64,000 nucleotides of DNA, from positions 930,001 to 994,000 of the forward strand of contig NZ_CP108568.1 of NCBI RefSeq assembly GCF_036010485.1, read 5' to 3'. Below the pieces are notes generated by a model. The model was given only the letters and a program-made list of their open reading frames with translations. It was not told the DNA's origin and made no database searches. Shown piece after piece: positions 1 to 8,782 of the stretch (position 1 is its first letter; each line of letters begins with the position of its first letter). This DNA comes from Streptomyces sp. NBC_01198 (lineage in GTDB: Bacteria; Actinomycetota; Actinomycetes; Streptomycetales; Streptomycetaceae). The position numbers and the translations under genes were made by a program.

Positions 1-353
1 GCGTCGGTCCATTTCAGGCCCCACTGGAAGAGGTGGAGCAGTATCGGCTGCAGCTCCTTGCCCGCCTCGGTGAGGTGGTATTCGTACCGGGGCGGGTGCT
101 CGCTGTACTGCCGGCGCTCGACCACTCCGGCGTTTTCCAGCTTGCGCAGCCGGTCCGCGAGGATGTCACGCGAGGCGCCGGTGTATCCCGCGATCTGCCC
201 GAAGCGGTGCACGCCGTACGTCATCTCCCGTACAGCCAGCAGGGACCACCGCTCCCCCAGAACTTCCAGGGACGCCGCCACCGGGCACTCCCGTACGCCA
301 GTCGGGCGATCCTCCACGGGCCCCCTCTTTCCGTGATCTTCGTGCGTCCGCAT
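1..353 (-). CDS. HxlR-family transcriptional regulator (3' end outside window)
   Basis: Reading the minus strand from ATG at 353 gives about 117 residues beginning MRTHEDHGKRGPVEDRP. The HxlR winged-helix signature follows: a Cys near the start (VRECPVAASLEVLGERWSLL), then REMTYGVHRFGQI, a recognition-helix stretch ASRDILADRLRKLENAGVV and the wing PPRYEYHLTEAGKEL. The family is made of small DNA-binding regulators whose conserved N-terminal Cys often senses redox or electrophiles. The frame runs off the window edge. The gene is divergent from the MFS exporter at 445 with only 91 bases between, the usual arrangement for a regulator controlling its neighbour. Confidence 0.85.
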   Translation of the reverse strand, partial: MRTHEDHGKRGPVEDRPTGVRECPVAASLEVLGERWSLLAVREMTYGVHRFGQIAGYTGASRDILADRLRKLENAGVVERRQYSEHPPRYEYHLTEAGKELQPILLHLFQWGLKWTD

Positions 354-444
354 ACTTCCATCCTACTCTGTTGTCGTTTCCAACTCACTCCTGCTACGGT
401 CGCCCGAGTCGGTTGGACATCGCAACACACTAGGAGTGGCCACC

Positions 445-1884
445 ATGATCAACACGGAGCGAGCGCCCGCATCGGAGCGCCAGGCGCTGCCTGACGTCCC
501 CCACGACGCGTCGTCCGCCGACAGCCGGCGGGCCCGCTGGGTGCTGATCCTGGGCAGCCTCGGCGCCTTCATGGTGTTCCTCGACACGACGATCGTGAAC
601 ATCGCCTTCGAGACGATCAGCCGGAGCTTCCACACCGACACCGGCCGCCTGGCGTGGGTCCTGAACGCCTACAGCCTGGTGTTCGCCGCCATGCTCATTC
701 CCGCCGGCCGGGTCGCCGACCGGTACGGGCGCAAGAGGATCTTCATCGTCGGCATCGCCGGGTTCGCCCTGATGAGCGCCCTGTGCGGGCTGGCGCCCGG
801 CGCGGGAGTGCTGATCACGGCCCGGGCCCTGCAGGCGGTCTTCGCCGCCCTGGTCGTCCCCTCCTCGCTCGCCCTGGTCCTGCACGAGTACCCCGGCCCC
901 CGACGGCACATCGCCATCGGCGTCTGGGGCGCGATGGCGGCCGCGGCCGCCGCGGTCGGTCCCACCCTCGGGGCGCTGCTCACCGAATACGCCTCATGGC
1001 GGTGGATCTTCCTGGTCAACGTCCCGATCGCGGCCGTGATCATCCTGCTCGGCAGGCGACAGCTCCGGGAATCCCTGGACCCGCGCGAGACCGGCATCCC
1101 GGACCCCGTCGGAGCGGTCCTGGTCGCCGCGATCCCCGCGCTGCTCAGTTACTCGATCATCGAGGGCCCGTCCCGCGGCTGGTCCGACTCCTGGGTGGTG
1201 GCCGGGTTCGTCCTGGCGGCACTCACCGTTCCCGTCTTCCTGTGGCGCACCTCGAAGGCCGCACGGCCGGTGATGGACCTCTCCCTTTTCAAGGAGCGCC
1301 AGTTCCGGGAGATCAACATCGCCACCCTGCTGTTCGCGACGGCGTTCTTCGGGCTGCTGCTGAGCAACCTGATATTCCTGCAGACCGAGTGGCACTACTC
1401 GGTCCTGCGGGCGGCGCTCGCCAGCGCCGCAGGACCGGTGGTCGTCACCGTCGTGGCCCGCTCGACGACAAAGCTGGCCAGCGTCATCGGACACCGGCCC
1501 GTGCTGCTCGCCGGCGCGGTGACGTGGGCCCTGGGCTGCACCGGGTTCGCGCTGTCCGTGCACGCCTCTCCGGACTGGCTCGGGCACTGGCTGCCCTGGA
1601 CCGTCCTCACCGGCCTGGGGATCGGCCTGACCCTGCCCGTCCAGTCCGGCGCCGCCGTCGCGAAGCTGGCCCCGGCGCAGTTCGCCCTCGGCTCGGCGAT
1701 CAACTCCAGCTTCCGGCAGCTCGGCGCGGTCCTCGGAATCAGCCTCTTCGTCGCCCTTATGGGCACCGGCGGACTCGCTCACTTCCACCACATCTGGTGG
1801 GTGTTCGCCGCCCTCGGTCTCGCCGCCGGCCCCGTCCAGGCACTGCCCGGCCGCCGGGCGGGGTCGAGAACCCCCGTGCGGTGA
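445..1884 (+). CDS. MFS transporter, DHA2 (EmrB/QacA-like) drug exporter
   Basis: This is a 479-residue integral membrane protein. After a soluble N-terminus of about 30 residues come repeated hydrophobic segments and the first-loop MFS motif GRVADRYGRKRIF near residue 90. The DHA2 stretch IMVFLDTTIVNIAF-type is present near residues 34-47 (AFMVFLDTTIVNIAFE). Its length and the predicted 12-14 membrane helices fit proton-driven multidrug exporters. I chose ATG at 445 because AGGAG at 432-436 is correctly spaced for it, whereas an upstream GTG at 436 overlaps that AGGAG. The divergent HxlR gene is the likely regulator. Substrate cannot be read from sequence. Confidence 0.9.
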   Translation: MINTERAPASERQALPDVPHDASSADSRRARWVLILGSLGAFMVFLDTTIVNIAFETISRSFHTDTGRLAWVLNAYSLVFAAMLIPAGRVADRYGRKRIFIVGIAGFALMSALCGLAPGAGVLITARALQAVFAALVVPSSLALVLHEYPGPRRHIAIGVWGAMAAAAAAVGPTLGALLTEYASWRWIFLVNVPIAAVIILLGRRQLRESLDPRETGIPDPVGAVLVAAIPALLSYSIIEGPSRGWSDSWVVAGFVLAALTVPVFLWRTSKAARPVMDLSLFKERQFREINIATLLFATAFFGLLLSNLIFLQTEWHYSVLRAALASAAGPVVVTVVARSTTKLASVIGHRPVLLAGAVTWALGCTGFALSVHASPDWLGHWLPWTVLTGLGIGLTLPVQSGAAVAKLAPAQFALGSAINSSFRQLGAVLGISLFVALMGTGGLAHFHHIWWVFAALGLAAGPVQALPGRRAGSRTPVR

Positions 1885-1943
1885 CAGCCCCTCACCAGGT
1901 GCGCCCCCGTGCTGCCGGACGCCGGGCGATCGTCGGGGGCGTC

Positions 1944-2801
1944 TCACCCCTTCAGCAGGGAGGCGACTTCCGCCGGGCGGTCGGCCTGGACCCAGTGCCT
2001 GGCCCCCTCGACCAGCGACAGCCGCGCATGCGGGAACAGCTGGGCCAGATGGCGCGCCACCCCGGGATCGAGGTCGGTGTCCTCCGCCCCGAAGATCACA
2101 TCGACGGGGGTCTGCACCGACGACAGCTCCCCTGCCGCCACCGCCTCGTCCTGGGCGGTCAGGTCCGCCGGAATCCTCGCCGTCCAGGCACGAATCGCCT
2201 CCACCGCGTTCGGACGACCCCGGCCACCGACGAACTGCGGCAGCACGGCGTTCGCGATGACGTCCTCCGACGTGTCGTAGCCCAGGCCGGCCGCCGTGTG
2301 CGTGAGCAGCCACAGGCCCTGAGCAGGTTCTGCCAGCATCGCGTCCGTGAAGCCTGCCAGCGGGCCGTCGGAGAACAACTGGATCATGTCCGGGAACGTC
2401 AGCGTGTCCGAATGGCCGTAGAAGCAGTTCATGAGGGCGATTCCCGCCGCCCGGTCCGGGTGCTTCCTCCCGTAGTCCACGGCCACCGGGCCGCCGCCGT
2501 CGTGCCCGACGAGGACCGCCTGCGCGATACCGAGCTCGTCCATGACGGCAGCGGTCTCGTCGACCCGCTGCGACGCGCCCATCGGTACGGTCTGCGAGCG
2601 CTCGGAGTCTCCATACCCCAGGAAGTCGAAAGTGACGACCCGCCGCGGCGAGAGCTCAGGAACGAGGTTCCCGTACACGTAGGAGTCGTCGGGATACCCG
2701 TGCATCAGCAGGAAGGCAGGTTCCTCGCCGGCGTGGTCGACGGCGGCAACCCGGCCGTAGGGCGTGGAGACCGAGTGCTCGATCGTGGCGGACGCAGTCA
2801 T
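1944..2801 (-). CDS. alpha/beta hydrolase, haloalkane-dehalogenase-like (Asp nucleophile)
   Basis: A 285-residue alpha/beta hydrolase. The oxyanion HG pair is in LLMHGYPDDS near residue 34. The nucleophile elbow reads VLVGHDGGGP, so residue 101 is Asp rather than Ser, as in haloalkane dehalogenases and epoxide hydrolases. The likely acid is Asp241 (FGAEDTDLDP) and the base His269 (EGARHW). I took ATG at 2801 because AGGAG lies 8 bases upstream; an upstream start at 2852 would add 17 residues without a comparable site. It is convergent with the exporter at 445. The Asp nucleophile is seen directly; dehalogenase versus epoxide hydrolase activity is not decided by it. Confidence 0.85.
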   Translation of the reverse strand: MTASATIEHSVSTPYGRVAAVDHAGEEPAFLLMHGYPDDSYVYGNLVPELSPRRVVTFDFLGYGDSERSQTVPMGASQRVDETAAVMDELGIAQAVLVGHDGGGPVAVDYGRKHPDRAAGIALMNCFYGHSDTLTFPDMIQLFSDGPLAGFTDAMLAEPAQGLWLLTHTAAGLGYDTSEDVIANAVLPQFVGGRGRPNAVEAIRAWTARIPADLTAQDEAVAAGELSSVQTPVDVIFGAEDTDLDPGVARHLAQLFPHARLSLVEGARHWVQADRPAEVASLLKG

Positions 2802-2953
2802 CACTGACTCCTGTTCCGGCCTCTTCCGGCCTGCCGGGGATGACGTCACCACTGCGCTCCGAATAACGCTAGCACCGGCGAGGAACGTGTGCGTGCCGGT
2901 GGAATGCGGGTGCGAGCCCGGTCAGCGCCCCCGGTAGGGGACGGTCTTCGCAC

Positions 2954-3487
2954 TCAGCCCAGCGGGGTGGCCGGGACGACCGTCTCGACCAGGCCGCTGG
3001 AGACGTCGTAGACCAGGCCCGACACCAGGAAGCCGGGCCCGCCGGGGATGTCCTGCTTGACGACGTCGACATCTGCGCGGACCGAGCCGAAGGGGTCGCT
3101 GACCGACTTGGTGTCCAGTTCGACGGGCGCGATCTCGAAGTATTCGGCAAGCATCTCGGGGAAGGCCGCGAGATCGGTCATCCCGCAGTCGGTGTGGTGG
3201 AGGATGACCAGGTTCCAGTCACCGGGCACCCGGCTGTCCTGATGGGCCTGGCCCACTTTCCCGAGCATGCCCATCGTGCGCAGGGTCGCGGGGGTGATCC
3301 TCCCGCCGACGTTGCGGATGACGGCGGCCTCCCCCAGGGACAGGCCCAGCACGTGGGAAGGGTCGACGCGGGGGTCGACGCATCCGACGACCGTCAGGTT
3401 GCCGCTGGGGTTGATCCGCAGGCCGGCGCGGAACCGGTCCCGGGCGAACACGGCGTTCCGCGAGATGAGATTGCCGGTATCGGTCAT
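2954..3487 (-). CDS. beta-class carbonic anhydrase
   Basis: A 177-residue protein with the beta-carbonic anhydrase zinc site: C36-x-D38-x-R40 in VVGCVDPR and H98-x-x-C101 in LHHTDC. The Asp/Arg pair is the catalytic dyad and the two Cys and one His bind zinc. The body RNVGGRITPATLRTMGML and the C-terminal GFLVSGLVYDV are also typical. The enzyme interconverts CO2 and bicarbonate in the cytoplasm. It lies 8 bases downstream of an internally deleted paralogue (3496-3816) on the same strand, so the two are probably one transcript and one tandem duplication. Confidence 0.9.
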   Translation of the reverse strand: MTDTGNLISRNAVFARDRFRAGLRINPSGNLTVVGCVDPRVDPSHVLGLSLGEAAVIRNVGGRITPATLRTMGMLGKVGQAHQDSRVPGDWNLVILHHTDCGMTDLAAFPEMLAEYFEIAPVELDTKSVSDPFGSVRADVDVVKQDIPGGPGFLVSGLVYDVSSGLVETVVPATPLG

Positions 3488-3495
3488 GGTGAGTC

Positions 3496-3816
3496 CTAGC
3501 CAGGACGATGGGCGCGGGAGGGGAAGAGCTTGCGGCCCCGCACGGCAGGGCTGGAGACGGCCCAGGGCTGGACGACGGTCTGCGTCCGGCCGGTTGCGAC
3601 GTCGTGGACGAGTCCGGAGACGCGCACGCCGGGTACGCGCGGGTTGTCGCGCAGCGCGGCGACGTCGTGGGCGACGGAGCCCCGCGGGTCCACGCAGCCG
3701 ATGATGATCGTCTTCAGCCGGGGCATCAGCCGCGGTTCCGAGTAGGCGCCGGTGGCGGCGAAGCCCGCGTTCCGGCTGGTGTGGGTTTCGACGACGCCCA
3801 CGGTGCGTTCCTCCAC
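3496..3816 (-). pseudogene. internally deleted beta-carbonic anhydrase paralogue
   Basis: This 106-residue open frame keeps both ends of a carbonic anhydrase but lacks the middle. The N-terminal TIIIGCVDPR holds the Cys-x-Asp-x-Arg half of the site and is followed directly by GSVAHDVAALRDNPR and GVRVSGLVHDVATG, which align with the last third of the neighbouring intact enzyme (2954-3487). About 90 residues, including the His-x-x-Cys zinc ligands, are missing, so it cannot bind zinc normally. The deletion is in frame, so a stable short protein could still be made. I treat it as a broken tandem duplicate. Confidence 0.8.
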
Positions 3817-3818
3817 TA

Positions 3819-4016
3819 GTGAGTCCGGACTTACGGCTTGGCCTGAAGGAATGGGGCGAACTCCACGCTACGGACGCGGAGCCGAAAGCCGTGTTCCGCC
3901 ACAGCTGCGGCGCCGAGCTTCACCCGCTCAGCATGTGCGGCGCGTGCCGCCAGGACATCGCCCGCGGCGACTTCGAGGCCGACGGAGGCACCCGCCCGCC
4001 GCGCCTCGTCCGGTAG
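3819..4016 (+). pseudogene. C-terminal remnant of an HxlR-family regulator
   Basis: The frame gives LRLGLKEWGELHATDAEP, then a CGAELHPLSMCGACRQDI stretch. This matches the C-terminal part of longer HxlR proteins, where a final helix (ALxxWGDxH) precedes a Cys-rich tail. The DNA-binding helix-turn-helix is absent, and the frame opens only at a GTG immediately beside the start of the carbonic anhydrase paralogue. The likely history is loss of the 5' part of a regulator gene by a deletion ending at about 3820. No function is expected. Confidence 0.6.
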
Positions 4017-4100
4017 GACGTCGATCCGCGGTCATCTCGTTCGTCGTCAGTTCGGACCCGGATCTCCGGGGCCGTGGACAACGCAGACGGAGGTTGCGGG

Positions 4101-5552
4101 ATGGACACGCGGGAGCAGGGCGCACGGTCGGTCGGTGGCGGGAGCGGGCGGTGGCCGGCCACCGCGGTCTTCTTCCTCAACGGGCTGACGCTGTCGACGT
4201 GGATCGCGAGGCAGCCCTCGCTGAAGAGCGCGCACCATCTGTCGGACGGACAAGTGGGGCTGCTGGGGCTGCTGTTCGCGCTGGCCGCCATCGTGTCCAT
4301 GCAGTTCGTCGGGCCGCTGGTGGCCCGGGTGGGCAGCCGGCCGGCGCTGCGGGTGTCGCTGCTGGTCATGCCGCTGCTGCTGGCGGCGGCCGGTCTGGCG
4401 GGCGGTCTCGGTGCGCTCGCCGCCGCGACCGTCGCGCTCGGCGGCGTGCACGGTACGACGGACGCGGCGATGAACGCGCACGCCGTCGCCGTCGAGCGGC
4501 GTACCGGACGGCGGATCCTCAACGGCTGCCATGCCGCGTGGAGCGTCAGTGCCGTCGTGGCGTCCCTCGCCACGGCCGGGCTGTCCCGGGCCGGTGTCCC
4601 GCTCACCGCGCACTTCGTCGGGGCGGCAACCGTACTGGCCGTCGGCGGGCTCGTGCTCGGTCCGCGGCTGCTGCCCGCCGCGGCGGATCGCCGGAGCGGC
4701 GCGGCTCCGGGGCGGGGCGCGCGCGGACGCGGCGTCGGGCGGCGGGACGCGGACCGCTCGGGCGGTGGCTGGAGGGGGGCCTTCGTGGCCCTCGGGTTCG
4801 CCGGTACGGCCCTGATGATCTGCGAGGGGGCCGCGCTCGGCTGGGGGCCGATCTTCCTGCACGACGGGCGGGGCGTCTCGCTGGGCCTCGCCGCGACCGC
4901 CGTCACGGCCTACGCCGCGGGCCAGACAGCAGTACGCCTGGTCGGTGACCGCCTGGCCAACCGCTACGGCGCCCCGAGGGTGTTCCGCGCCGGCGGGCTC
5001 GTCGCGGCGGCGGGGCTCGGCCTGGCGGTGCTGGTGGCCGACCCTGTGGCCGCGGTCGCCGGGTTCGCCGTGATGGGCGCCGGGATGTCGGTCCTGCTGC
5101 CGCTGGCCTTCAGCGCGGTCGGCCGGGTGGAGGGGATGAGCACGGCGACCGCCGTCTCGCGCTTCACCACCTTCACGTACACGGGCGTGCTGCTCGGTCC
5201 CGCGGCGGTGGGGTGGGCCGCCGAACTGACCGGTCTGACCCGCACCCTGGCCGCGCTGCTCCCCGTGCTCCTCGCCGTCGCCCTGCTGACCCGGCTGCCG
5301 GTCGGCGGCGCCGGTGTGCCGGACGGCGGTCATGGCCGGCGCGCCGCCTCGGCGGACGTGGCCACGACCGGCGGCCGGCGCCGCCGGCACCCGTCAGAAG
5401 TGTGCGGCCTTACGGAAGGACTTGGTGTCCCGCAGGATGACCCTGCCGCCGGCGCCGTACTCCGTGACCACGCCGGTGAGGCCGTGCTGCGCCCGGACGG
5501 CGAACCAGCGCCGCGCGGAGCCGGCGACCCGGACCATCGGCAGGTCGTGTGA
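4101..5552 (+). CDS. MFS transporter (YbjJ-like)
   Basis: A membrane protein of up to 483 residues with about 12 hydrophobic segments, opening FFLNGLTLSTWIARQPSLK and with the loop ARVGSRPALRV. The pattern resembles the YbjJ type of sugar or drug MFS carriers. ATG at 4101 follows GGAGG with good spacing. The conserved part ends near ALLTRLPVGG (about 5300). After that the frame runs on as a charged, low-complexity tail that is antisense to the C-terminus of the next gene for 159 bases. That tail may mean the true stop was lost by a frameshift. Confidence 0.8.
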   Translation: MDTREQGARSVGGGSGRWPATAVFFLNGLTLSTWIARQPSLKSAHHLSDGQVGLLGLLFALAAIVSMQFVGPLVARVGSRPALRVSLLVMPLLLAAAGLAGGLGALAAATVALGGVHGTTDAAMNAHAVAVERRTGRRILNGCHAAWSVSAVVASLATAGLSRAGVPLTAHFVGAATVLAVGGLVLGPRLLPAAADRRSGAAPGRGARGRGVGRRDADRSGGGWRGAFVALGFAGTALMICEGAALGWGPIFLHDGRGVSLGLAATAVTAYAAGQTAVRLVGDRLANRYGAPRVFRAGGLVAAAGLGLAVLVADPVAAVAGFAVMGAGMSVLLPLAFSAVGRVEGMSTATAVSRFTTFTYTGVLLGPAAVGWAAELTGLTRTLAALLPVLLAVALLTRLPVGGAGVPDGGHGRRAASADVATTGGRRRRHPSEVCGLTEGLGVPQDDPAAGAVLRDHAGEAVLRPDGEPAPRGAGDPDHRQVV

Positions 5553-6260
5553 CGAGCCGTCGGACCAGCGGACGCTCACCCGCCGGACGTCGTCGGCGAC
5601 GGTGCCGACCATGGTGCGGGTCTGCTGTATGCGCGTTTCCGGACCGATGAAGTCGCCCGACGTGCCCATCCCCACGGTGGACGGGTCAGTGGTGCTCTCG
5701 GACGGCCCGGCGTCGTCGTAGCTGGGGTTGGGGTAACGCTTGCCGTCGAGGCTCCCGGAGAGCTGGATGTGGTCCTGCTCGAACTGCGCCGGCACCCAGC
5801 TGTCGTCGATCGGCCCCCAGCCCGGCGGGAACTTCTCGTCCACCGCGATGGCCCGCAGTTGCGCCAGGGCCTCGCCCTGCGTTCGGGGAGCCGGCCACAA
5901 TCGTGCCGAGACCCGCCAGGTGTGGCCTTGGTTGTCGGTGCCCTGCCCGATCAGCACGCTGGGCGAGGGCGCCATCGGGTCGGCCGCGGGAGGAGTGGTC
6001 GTCCTGGCAGGTTCCGGTCGGGCCGTAGTGGCCGCGGGGACGGCCGCGTGGTGAGCGGCGGTCCCCGAAAGCGCCACCGCGCCGCCGACGGCGGCCACGG
6101 CGAGCGCCGCGGCCCCGGCCAGGGCCGCGCGGCGCCTGACCAGGCGGCGGCGGCCTCCGCTGATCAGCGACGTGTACGACGGCGCCGGGGGCAGCGTTTC
6201 GCTCTCCGCGAGCCGTGCGAGCAGGGTGCCGATGGCGCCGGTGTCGTCATCGTGGGTCAT
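5394..6260 (-). CDS. anti-sigma-type membrane protein partnered with the ECF sigma factor
   Basis: A 288-residue protein with a cytoplasmic N-terminus (about 45 residues including LLARLAESETLPPAPSY), one membrane segment (LAGAAALAVAAVGGAVALSG, about residues 46-65), a Pro/Thr-rich linker and an extracytoplasmic domain. Its ATG overlaps the stop of the upstream sigma gene as ATGA, so translation is coupled. Position, topology and linkage fit a membrane anchor or anti-sigma partner of the SigE-type factor. No zinc-binding HxxxCxxC motif is visible, so it is not a classical ZAS anti-sigma. Its 3' end overlaps the convergent MFS frame. Confidence 0.7.
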   Translation of the reverse strand: MTHDDDTGAIGTLLARLAESETLPPAPSYTSLISGGRRRLVRRRAALAGAAALAVAAVGGAVALSGTAAHHAAVPAATTARPEPARTTTPPAADPMAPSPSVLIGQGTDNQGHTWRVSARLWPAPRTQGEALAQLRAIAVDEKFPPGWGPIDDSWVPAQFEQDHIQLSGSLDGKRYPNPSYDDAGPSESTTDPSTVGMGTSGDFIGPETRIQQTRTMVGTVADDVRRVSVRWSDGSSHDLPMVRVAGSARRWFAVRAQHGLTGVVTEYGAGGRVILRDTKSFRKAAHF

Positions 6261-6784
6261 TCGACGCCTCCTGTCGGGGTGAGGTTGCCCAGGGACGGGG
6301 CCAGGCGCAGCCTTGCGATGCCCCGGGACGCCTGGCTCTTGACCGCGCCGACCGAACAGCCCATGGCCGCTGCCGCCTGGGTCTCGCTCAGGTCCTCCCA
6401 GTAGCGCAGCACGACTGCCTGGCGCTGGCGCAACGGCAGCGCCGCGAGGGCGGCAAGCAGCACCGGGCGGGTCTCCGCCCAGCCGCCCCCCGCCGCTGCC
6501 GGCTCCCTCGGCTCCGGCACGTCCGTGACCAGCGACTCGCGCCGCCGGCGCCGCAGGAGGCGGGAGTGCTCGTTGATCATGATCCGGTGGACGTAGGCGT
6601 CGGGCTCGTCGGCCCGCTCGACGCGTTGCCAGGCCACGTAGACCCGCTCCAGGGTCTGCTGGAGTAAATCCTCGGCCGCGTGCCGGTTCCCGCAGAGCAG
6701 GAAGGCAGTACGGAACAGATGCGTACGACGGCTGGCGGCGAAACGCACGAAGTCCTCGTCCCGGCCCGCTGGTCTGTCTCTCAT
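6257..6784 (-). CDS. ECF RNA polymerase sigma factor, SigE family
   Basis: A 175-residue sigma-70-like protein. Region 2 runs through RTAFLLCGNRHAAEDLLQQT and YVAWQRVERADEPDAYVHRI. Region 4 is present as LPLRQRQAVVLRYWEDLSETQ followed by the helix-turn-helix MGCSVGAVKSQASRGIARLR. The size and the YVHRIMINEHSR link fit the actinobacterial SigE-family ECF group. I chose ATG at 6784, which follows GAGGAGG, over a TTG at 6799 that lies inside that site. The downstream gene overlaps by 4 bases and is the likely cognate regulator. Confidence 0.9.
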   Translation of the reverse strand: MRDRPAGRDEDFVRFAASRRTHLFRTAFLLCGNRHAAEDLLQQTLERVYVAWQRVERADEPDAYVHRIMINEHSRLLRRRRRESLVTDVPEPREPAAAGGGWAETRPVLLAALAALPLRQRQAVVLRYWEDLSETQAAAAMGCSVGAVKSQASRGIARLRLAPSLGNLTPTGGVE

Positions 6785-6871
6785 CGGCGACCTCCTCAAC
6801 CCATTGAGTCACCGGGGGCGGCAAACCGTTGCCTGCGGGCGCCGCCTCATCCGTCGGCCGGAGCCTCGTCC

Positions 6872-7204
6872 CTACGCGTCAGGACCGGCCGGCTCCGCGA
6901 GGTGGGGGCGGCAGTAGCGGCGGACCAACTCCGCGTGGTCGGGGAAGAGCCGCACCAGGTGGTCCGCCGGGGCCAGCGTCATGTCGGCGTAGTCGAACCC
7001 GGGTGCGACGGCTTCGCTGATCAGGCCGTGGTCCCCGTCGGTGAGGTGGGATGCCTTCCAGACGCCACCGGGCACAGCGAGGGAGAGGACCTGCCCCTGG
7101 CCAGGATCCTGGCCCACTACGGCGCCGCGGTACCGGCGGAAGTATCCGCCCTCCACGTGCTCCTCCAGGCCGAGCGTCTCGATCCAGTGCTCTGCTGTGA
7201 TCAT
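6872..7204 (-). pseudogene. cupin_5 (DUF985)-type protein lacking its central region
   Basis: The 110-residue frame starts like DUF985 cupins (WIETLGLEEHVEGGYFRRYRG) and ends like them (GVWKASHLTDGDHGLISEA, APGFDYADMTLA). The middle third, which normally carries the cupin strands and His residues, is missing: YRG passes straight to VVGQDPGQGQVLSLAVPGG. The usual family length is about 150-170 residues. The join is in frame, so the product may be made but would lack the metal or sugar pocket. ATG at 7204 has GGAGAG upstream. Confidence 0.65.
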
Positions 7205-7321
7205 CCCGTTCTCTCCGTGATCTCGTGGTGTTGTGACGGCCGCTCCCGCCACGCGCCGTGCAGGGGAGGCGTCGCTGCTGTGCGAGCGGTTGATGCCGGA
7301 CTTCGGGGCGCCGCTCGGGAC

Positions 7322-8227
7322 TCAGTCCTGCGGCGGCGTGCTGGGAGGGGTCGCGGAAGCGCTCCGGTGGAGGTCCCAGTCGGCGTGTCCGCCGGCGCCC
7401 AGAACCCCGGCGGGCCGATGGAGTTCGGCCGGCGACAGCCGCGCGAACGAGCGGCGTGCGGCGCGGGCCACCAGGTACGGGAAGATCGGGCGCAACGGCT
7501 GGGCCAGGCGCAGCCATGGTGGCGCGTAGACGGTGGGGGCGCGGCGCTCGATGCCGCGCACCAGCAGGGCGGCGACCCGGTCGGGCGTGTGCACGCGGCG
7601 GGCCGGCGAGGGCTGGCGGCTGCGCAGCTCGCGCAGCACGACATGCTCTTCCAGCTCACCGATCATGTCGGTGCCCGTCCAGTGCAGATAGGCGATTCCG
7701 ACGCCTACGCCTTCGGGTTCCATCTCCATCCGCAGGGCCTGGGCGAAGGACTCGACACCTGCTTTGGACGCACAATAGGCACTCATCATCGGAGCGGATC
7801 CGAAAGCCGCGGTCGAGGCGACCTGCAGCAAATACCCGGAGGTCTCCAGGAGTTGGGGCAAGAAGACCCGGGCGGTCACCGCGCTGCCGATCAGGTTCAC
7901 CGCGACGACCCGGTTCCACAGGGCCGCGTCACAACCGGCGAACGGCCCCGCGGCGGCGATCCCGGCGTTGGCGACCACGACGGAGACCGGCCCGAGGCGT
8001 TCCGCGACGGATCGCGCAGCCCCCTGCATGGCCCCCTCGTCGGTGATGTCCGCCTCGATGCAGCAGGATTCGCCCGGGAGTCCGCCCGCCACCTCTCGCA
8101 GCGACTCCAGCTCCCTGCCGAGCAGAACCACCCGCAATCCGCGCGCGGACAGCTGCCGCGCGACCGCGGCACCGATTCCCCGCGCCGCCCCTGTGATGAC
8201 GGCGACCTTTCCGTCCCTTTTTGCCAT
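7322..8227 (-). CDS. SDR-family NAD(P)-dependent oxidoreductase
   Basis: A 301-residue classical short-chain dehydrogenase. The cofactor motif TGAARGIG is at residues 12-19, the NAG motif (VVVANAG) near 86-89, and the catalytic Ser138 (VASTAAFG), Tyr151 and Lys155 (YCASK) are all present. The C-terminal 60 residues are basic and Pro/Ala-rich and lie outside the fold, a feature of SDRs that associate with membranes or act on long-chain substrates. Its substrate cannot be told from sequence. It is divergent from the PPOX gene at 8357. Confidence 0.85.
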   Translation of the reverse strand: MAKRDGKVAVITGAARGIGAAVARQLSARGLRVVLLGRELESLREVAGGLPGESCCIEADITDEGAMQGAARSVAERLGPVSVVVANAGIAAAGPFAGCDAALWNRVVAVNLIGSAVTARVFLPQLLETSGYLLQVASTAAFGSAPMMSAYCASKAGVESFAQALRMEMEPEGVGVGIAYLHWTGTDMIGELEEHVVLRELRSRQPSPARRVHTPDRVAALLVRGIERRAPTVYAPPWLRLAQPLRPIFPYLVARAARRSFARLSPAELHRPAGVLGAGGHADWDLHRSASATPPSTPPQD

Positions 8228-8356
8228 CCTCGAAATTTATTCGCGACGCCACATTCCCGAGGATTCGCCGCGCCCCTGTGGAGAGCCCTTCGGGTGCGCC
8301 GGCCGATCGGCGCGGCGCACTGTGGGGCTCGCCCCAGGCCCGGCCATGATGGGCGC

Positions 8357-8782
8357 ATGCCTGAGATGACAGAACCCGAGTGGCGGGCCTTCCTCGCCCA
8401 CAGCACCCGTACCGCCAAGCTCGCGACCACCCGCGCCGACGGCCGTCCGCACCTGGCACCGGTGTGGTTCCTGCTGGAGGGCGACGACATCGTCTTCAAC
8501 ACCGGCCGCGAGAGCGTGAAGGGCCGGACGCTGGCCCGCGACCCGCGGGTGGCGATCTGTGTCGACGACGAGCGGCCGCCGTTCTCCTTCGTCCTCGTCG
8601 AGGGCCGAGCCGACCTCTCCGAGGACCTGGACGACCTCCGCAGCTGGGCACGCCGGATCGCGGCCCGCTACATGGGTGTGGACCGGGCCGAGGAGTACGC
8701 GGCCCGCAACGGCGTCCCCGGCGAGCTACTCGTCCGCGTCCGGATCGAGAAGGTCGTCGCGCAGGCCAGCCTCGCGGGCTGA
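8357..8782 (+). CDS. PPOX-class (pyridoxamine 5'-phosphate oxidase fold) F420/flavin-dependent protein
   Basis: A 141-residue split-barrel protein: RTAKLATTRADGRPHLAPVWF at the N-terminus, VFNTGRESVKGRTLARDPRV in the middle and FVLVEGRADL beyond. This is the pattern of small actinobacterial PPOX-class proteins (TIGR03618-like) that bind F420, FMN or haem. ATG at 8357 is the first start of the conserved region; the longer upstream open frame has no coding character. Confidence 0.8.
   Translation: MPEMTEPEWRAFLAHSTRTAKLATTRADGRPHLAPVWFLLEGDDIVFNTGRESVKGRTLARDPRVAICVDDERPPFSFVLVEGRADLSEDLDDLRSWARRIAARYMGVDRAEEYAARNGVPGELLVRVRIEKVVAQASLAG

Noticed and set aside
654..2807. Long plus-strand frame across the first MFS gene
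   Set aside because: Arg/Pro/Gly-rich composition typical of shadow frames; overlaps a clear exporter and a clear hydrolase.
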